A DNA stretch of 64,000 nt from Megasphaera lornae (lineage in GTDB: Bacteria > Bacillota > Negativicutes > Veillonellales > Megasphaeraceae): positions 1 through 64,000 of the forward strand of contig NZ_AFIJ01000033.1 of the NCBI RefSeq assembly GCF_000214495.1, read 5' to 3'. A program made the translations under genes and the position numbers. The notes beneath the pieces are model-generated. The model was given only the letters and a program-made list of their open reading frames with translations, did no database searches and was not told the origin of the DNA. Shown piece by piece: positions 60,320 to 64,000 of the stretch; position 1 is the stretch's first letter, and each line of letters begins with the position of its first letter.

Positions 60320-62680
60320 CTACCATGCCGGATCGACATCTATAATAATTCCCTTTTGAAAACAAGCCGAAGATTGTTGTATCCGCTTCTTAATTGCCGT
60401 CAAATCGGCTCCTTTAAGAAGAATAACCGCCCTATATTTATTACGCACTTTTTTGACCGCATCTACAAAAGGACCGATTATTTCCACCGCATCGCCCTGT
60501 TCTTCTACATAAGACCGCAGCAACGAAGCGATAGTATGCGCCGATTTCCAAACCTGCGTTTCCTGTTCATCTTGAAACAAAATGCGAATTAATTGATGAA
60601 AAGGGGGATATAAAAACGTCTTGCGATATGCAAGTTCCTCTTTATAAAATCCTTTGAAATCCTGTTGTTTCGCATATTGTACAACATAATGCTCCGGCGC
60701 ATAGGTTTGCATGACCACCCGCCCGGGAAGCGCTCCCCTGCCGGCTCTGCCTGCCGCCTGCGTCAATAATTGAAACGTTCGTTCAGCGGCCAGATAATTG
60801 GGCAAATTCAATAAACTGTCGGCCGCTAAAATACCTACTGCCGTGACTTGCATAAAATCATGCCCTTTGGCCACCATTTGTGTTCCTAATAAAATATCAT
60901 AGTCGCCGCGACGAAACGCCTCAATAATCCGATCGCCGCCATTTTTTCGTCGCGTTGTATCCTGATCCAGCCGAATAACCCGGGCCGCAGGAAAAATATC
61001 ATGTAATTCGGCTGCCGCTTTTTCCGTACCGGTACCGAAAAATTTAATATACGGACTGCCGCAGGCGGGGCATGTTTTCGGTATTTCCCGCCGCGCCTCA
61101 CAATAATGACAACGCAGTAGTTCCTGATCTTTATGATAAACCATAGGAACATCACAAGTATTACATTTTACCACAAAACCGCAGGAACGACACATAACAA
61201 AGGTAGAAAATCCTCGTCTGTTCAATAAAATAATCGTCTGGTTCCCCGCCTGCAGCGTATGTTCCACCAGCTCTACCAGCGTCGGCGACAATACTTCATA
61301 TCGCCCCCGTTGAAATTCTTCTCTCATATCTACGACCTGCACGGAGGGCAACGGTCGTCCCTGCACTCTGTATTTTAATTCCAGCAGCGTATATATGCCC
61401 TTTTCTGCTAAGTAATACTCCCGTACGGACGGAGTAGCGCTGCCCAAAATAACAGGACATTTGTAATATGCCGCCCGGGTACGTGCCACTTCTATAGCAT
61501 GATACCGAGGCGTTTCTTCTTGTTTATACGAACCGTCATGACATTCATCAACAATAATCAATCCCAGATTCCGTACCCCTGTAAATACGGCCGAACGGGC
61601 ACCGATGCAAATATGACAACCGCCTTCTTTCATACGCAACCAATTGGCCTGTCGTTCCCCTTGTGAAAGCTGACTGTGCATCACCACCACATCTTCTCCG
61701 AAACGAGCGGAAAACCGACGCACAATTTGTCCGGTCAGCGCAATTTCCGGAACCAATACCAGCACTTGCTTTCCTGCACGAATCACTTGTGCCGCCAATT
61801 GCATATACACTTCCGTCTTACCGCTACCCGTCACGCCGTGCAGCACATACGTACGACCTTCCGTATCTTGCTGTACGGCGGAAATTGCCGCCAGCTGCTC
61901 GGCCGTAAGCTTCCACGGCAACGAAGAAAGTGTCACAGGACCCGCTCCGGTTGTCTCCCGCATTTTTTTTTGAATGACAAGCAGACCGTCCGCTGCCATA
62001 CGTCGGGCAACATCCCGCGAAAATCCGTTTTCTCGTAATTCCGTAAGGGAACACTCTCCCTTACGAACTAAAAACTCCCACAACTCCCGCTGTTTCGGGC
62101 GACGTTTCAACACGGTCGTATCGACTGCAGGTACAATCTGCAGCCATTCTTCCATTTTATCGCTAATCGTATTTTTCCATACTTTTTGTTCTTGCAACGT
62201 GCCGTTTTGCAACAATCGCGCCACTGCCGCCGCTCCGAAGCGAGTTTCCAAAACCTTGCGGGAAACGGCGCCTGCATGCACTACTGCCGTATATATTTGC
62301 TCGTCAACAGCTGCGGCGCCGTGAAGCGTACCTCCCACAATCCGACGTTGACAGCGTACACCTTTTTTTTCCACCATAAACAAGCGTAACGCTTCCGCCG
62401 CATTACATAAGTAATAATCACGAATCCACAGCGCCGTACGGACCATTTCTTCTTGAAAGCCATGTTGCACAGATAAAACATCAATAATCGACTTCAGCGT
62501 AAAAGAAAACGTGCGACTATTTTCCCTACTCAACGCAATCACGATTCCTTCTTCGCAGCGCCGTCCGAAAGGAACCAATACCCGACTTCCCACCTGTACG
62601 GGCAAAGAATCCGGCACGGTATACGAAAAAGTCTGTTGTACTTGTTTTGCCGTCGTATTAATAATAATATCCGCTATCAT
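60320..62680 (-). CDS. priA: Primosomal replication-restart helicase PriA
   Basis: PriA reloads the replisome at stalled forks. The 786-residue protein has an N-terminal 3'-DNA-binding domain (FSYTVPDSLPVQVGSRVLVPFG), Walker A VTGSGKTEVY, DECHDGSYKQEETPRYHA, two zinc-binding clusters (CRSCGFVVKCNTCD, CHYCE..CPACG) and helicase motifs to GRAGRG. It begins the priA-def-fmt-rsmB-rlmN-stp-pknB-rsgA-rpe cluster. Confidence 0.97.
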   Translation of the reverse strand: MIADIIINTTAKQVQQTFSYTVPDSLPVQVGSRVLVPFGRRCEEGIVIALSRENSRTFSFTLKSIIDVLSVQHGFQEEMVRTALWIRDYYLCNAAEALRLFMVEKKGVRCQRRIVGGTLHGAAAVDEQIYTAVVHAGAVSRKVLETRFGAAAVARLLQNGTLQEQKVWKNTISDKMEEWLQIVPAVDTTVLKRRPKQRELWEFLVRKGECSLTELRENGFSRDVARRMAADGLLVIQKKMRETTGAGPVTLSSLPWKLTAEQLAAISAVQQDTEGRTYVLHGVTGSGKTEVYMQLAAQVIRAGKQVLVLVPEIALTGQIVRRFSARFGEDVVVMHSQLSQGERQANWLRMKEGGCHICIGARSAVFTGVRNLGLIIVDECHDGSYKQEETPRYHAIEVARTRAAYYKCPVILGSATPSVREYYLAEKGIYTLLELKYRVQGRPLPSVQVVDMREEFQRGRYEVLSPTLVELVEHTLQAGNQTIILLNRRGFSTFVMCRSCGFVVKCNTCDVPMVYHKDQELLRCHYCEARREIPKTCPACGSPYIKFFGTGTEKAAAELHDIFPAARVIRLDQDTTRRKNGGDRIIEAFRRGDYDILLGTQMVAKGHDFMQVTAVGILAADSLLNLPNYLAAERTFQLLTQAAGRAGRGALPGRVVMQTYAPEHYVVQYAKQQDFKGFYKEELAYRKTFLYPPFHQLIRILFQDEQETQVWKSAHTIASLLRSYVEEQGDAVEIIGPFVDAVKKVRNKYRAVILLKGADLTAIKKRIQQSSACFQKGIIIDVDPAW

Positions 62681-62703
62681 AGCCCCGCCTCATCGTATAT
62701 ACA

Positions 62704-62736
62704 TAAAGATAAGGGCTTGCTGAACAAGCCCTTATC
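62704..62736 (-). terminator. Terminator of metK
   Basis: GATAAGGGCTTG/CAAGCCCTTATC, 12-bp stem with a 5-nt loop and a short TTTAT tail on the minus strand, 55 nt after metK. The weak T-run may let some transcription continue into priA, for which I see no clear separate promoter. Confidence 0.7.
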
Positions 62737-62790
62737 CATTTTATCATATTCACTTCATTTACACCAGTCGTTACGATAATCCGCAAAAGA

Positions 62791-63984
<1,194 letters not shown>

Positions 63985-64000
63985 TTTTTTCCTCCTAAAA

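Overview
The window looks like a chromosomal stretch from a diderm Firmicute of the class Negativicutes, probably Veillonellaceae (a Megasphaera/Anaeroglobus/Dialister/Veillonella-like organism; I cannot name the genus). Two things point there. The housekeeping genes and their order are Bacillus-like: priA-def-fmt-rsmB-rlmN-stp-pknB-rsgA-rpe; ctsR-mcsA-mcsB-radA-yacL-ispDF-gltX-cysS-mrnC-rlmB-rae1-sigH; mltG-trmR-trhP; lexA divergent from a yneA-like gene. The left edge, however, holds a giant trimeric autotransporter adhesin with an extended signal peptide, which needs an outer membrane. Almost every gene is on the minus strand; only lexA, a flavin reductase and nadE are on plus. I see no tRNA, rRNA, IS element, prophage or CRISPR array.

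Layout by coordinate. 1-5490: N-terminal 1830 codons of the adhesin, which runs off the left edge, with a leader carrying a 13-unit GAA/AAG tandem repeat. 5912-10114: lower glycolysis (two gapdh paralogues, pgk, tpiA). 10294-11434: a secreted cupin protein with a Fur-like box and a protein of unknown function. 11538-18127: a tightly overlapping operon of OLD-type ATPase/TOPRIM nuclease, topB, a TPR plus cold-shock-like protein, dcd and a P1-family peptidase. 18219-21339: tRNA wobble-uridine hydroxylation/methylation (trhP, trmR) and mltG. 21566-22712: SOS node (yneA-like, lexA, four LexA-box-like sites). 22883-28191: SAM by-product recycling (mtaD, ahcY, mtnA, mtnP) and hslO. 28449-31882: ArsC/Spx-like, smpB, rnr, secG. 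31927-43450: sigH, RNA processing and modification, cysS with a T-box, gltX, fused ispDF, yacL, radA and the ctsR regulon without clpC. 43670-49307: flavin reductase, nadE, a frameshifted M20 amidohydrolase, rnhB, rbgA. 49604-52081: riboflavin operon under an FMN riboswitch, lacking ribBA. 52157-62680: the rpe-to-priA translation/replication/signalling cluster. 62791-63984: metK.

Method and limits: all calls come from reading the sequence and recognising families; no searches were run. Starts were chosen by Shine-Dalgarno (SD) position and overlap with the upstream gene, so several differ from the longest reading frame (for example tpiA, topB, mtnP, rnr, secG, cysS, ribD, def). Promoters are matches to the -35/-10 consensus with 17-18 nt spacing and are unproven. 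The most notable features are the adhesin leader (strong promoter, then a short upstream reading frame whose poly-lysine run is encoded by the repeat), the OLD-topB-TPR/CSD operon, the dissimilar GAPDH pair, the SOS regulatory region and the clpC-less ctsR operon.
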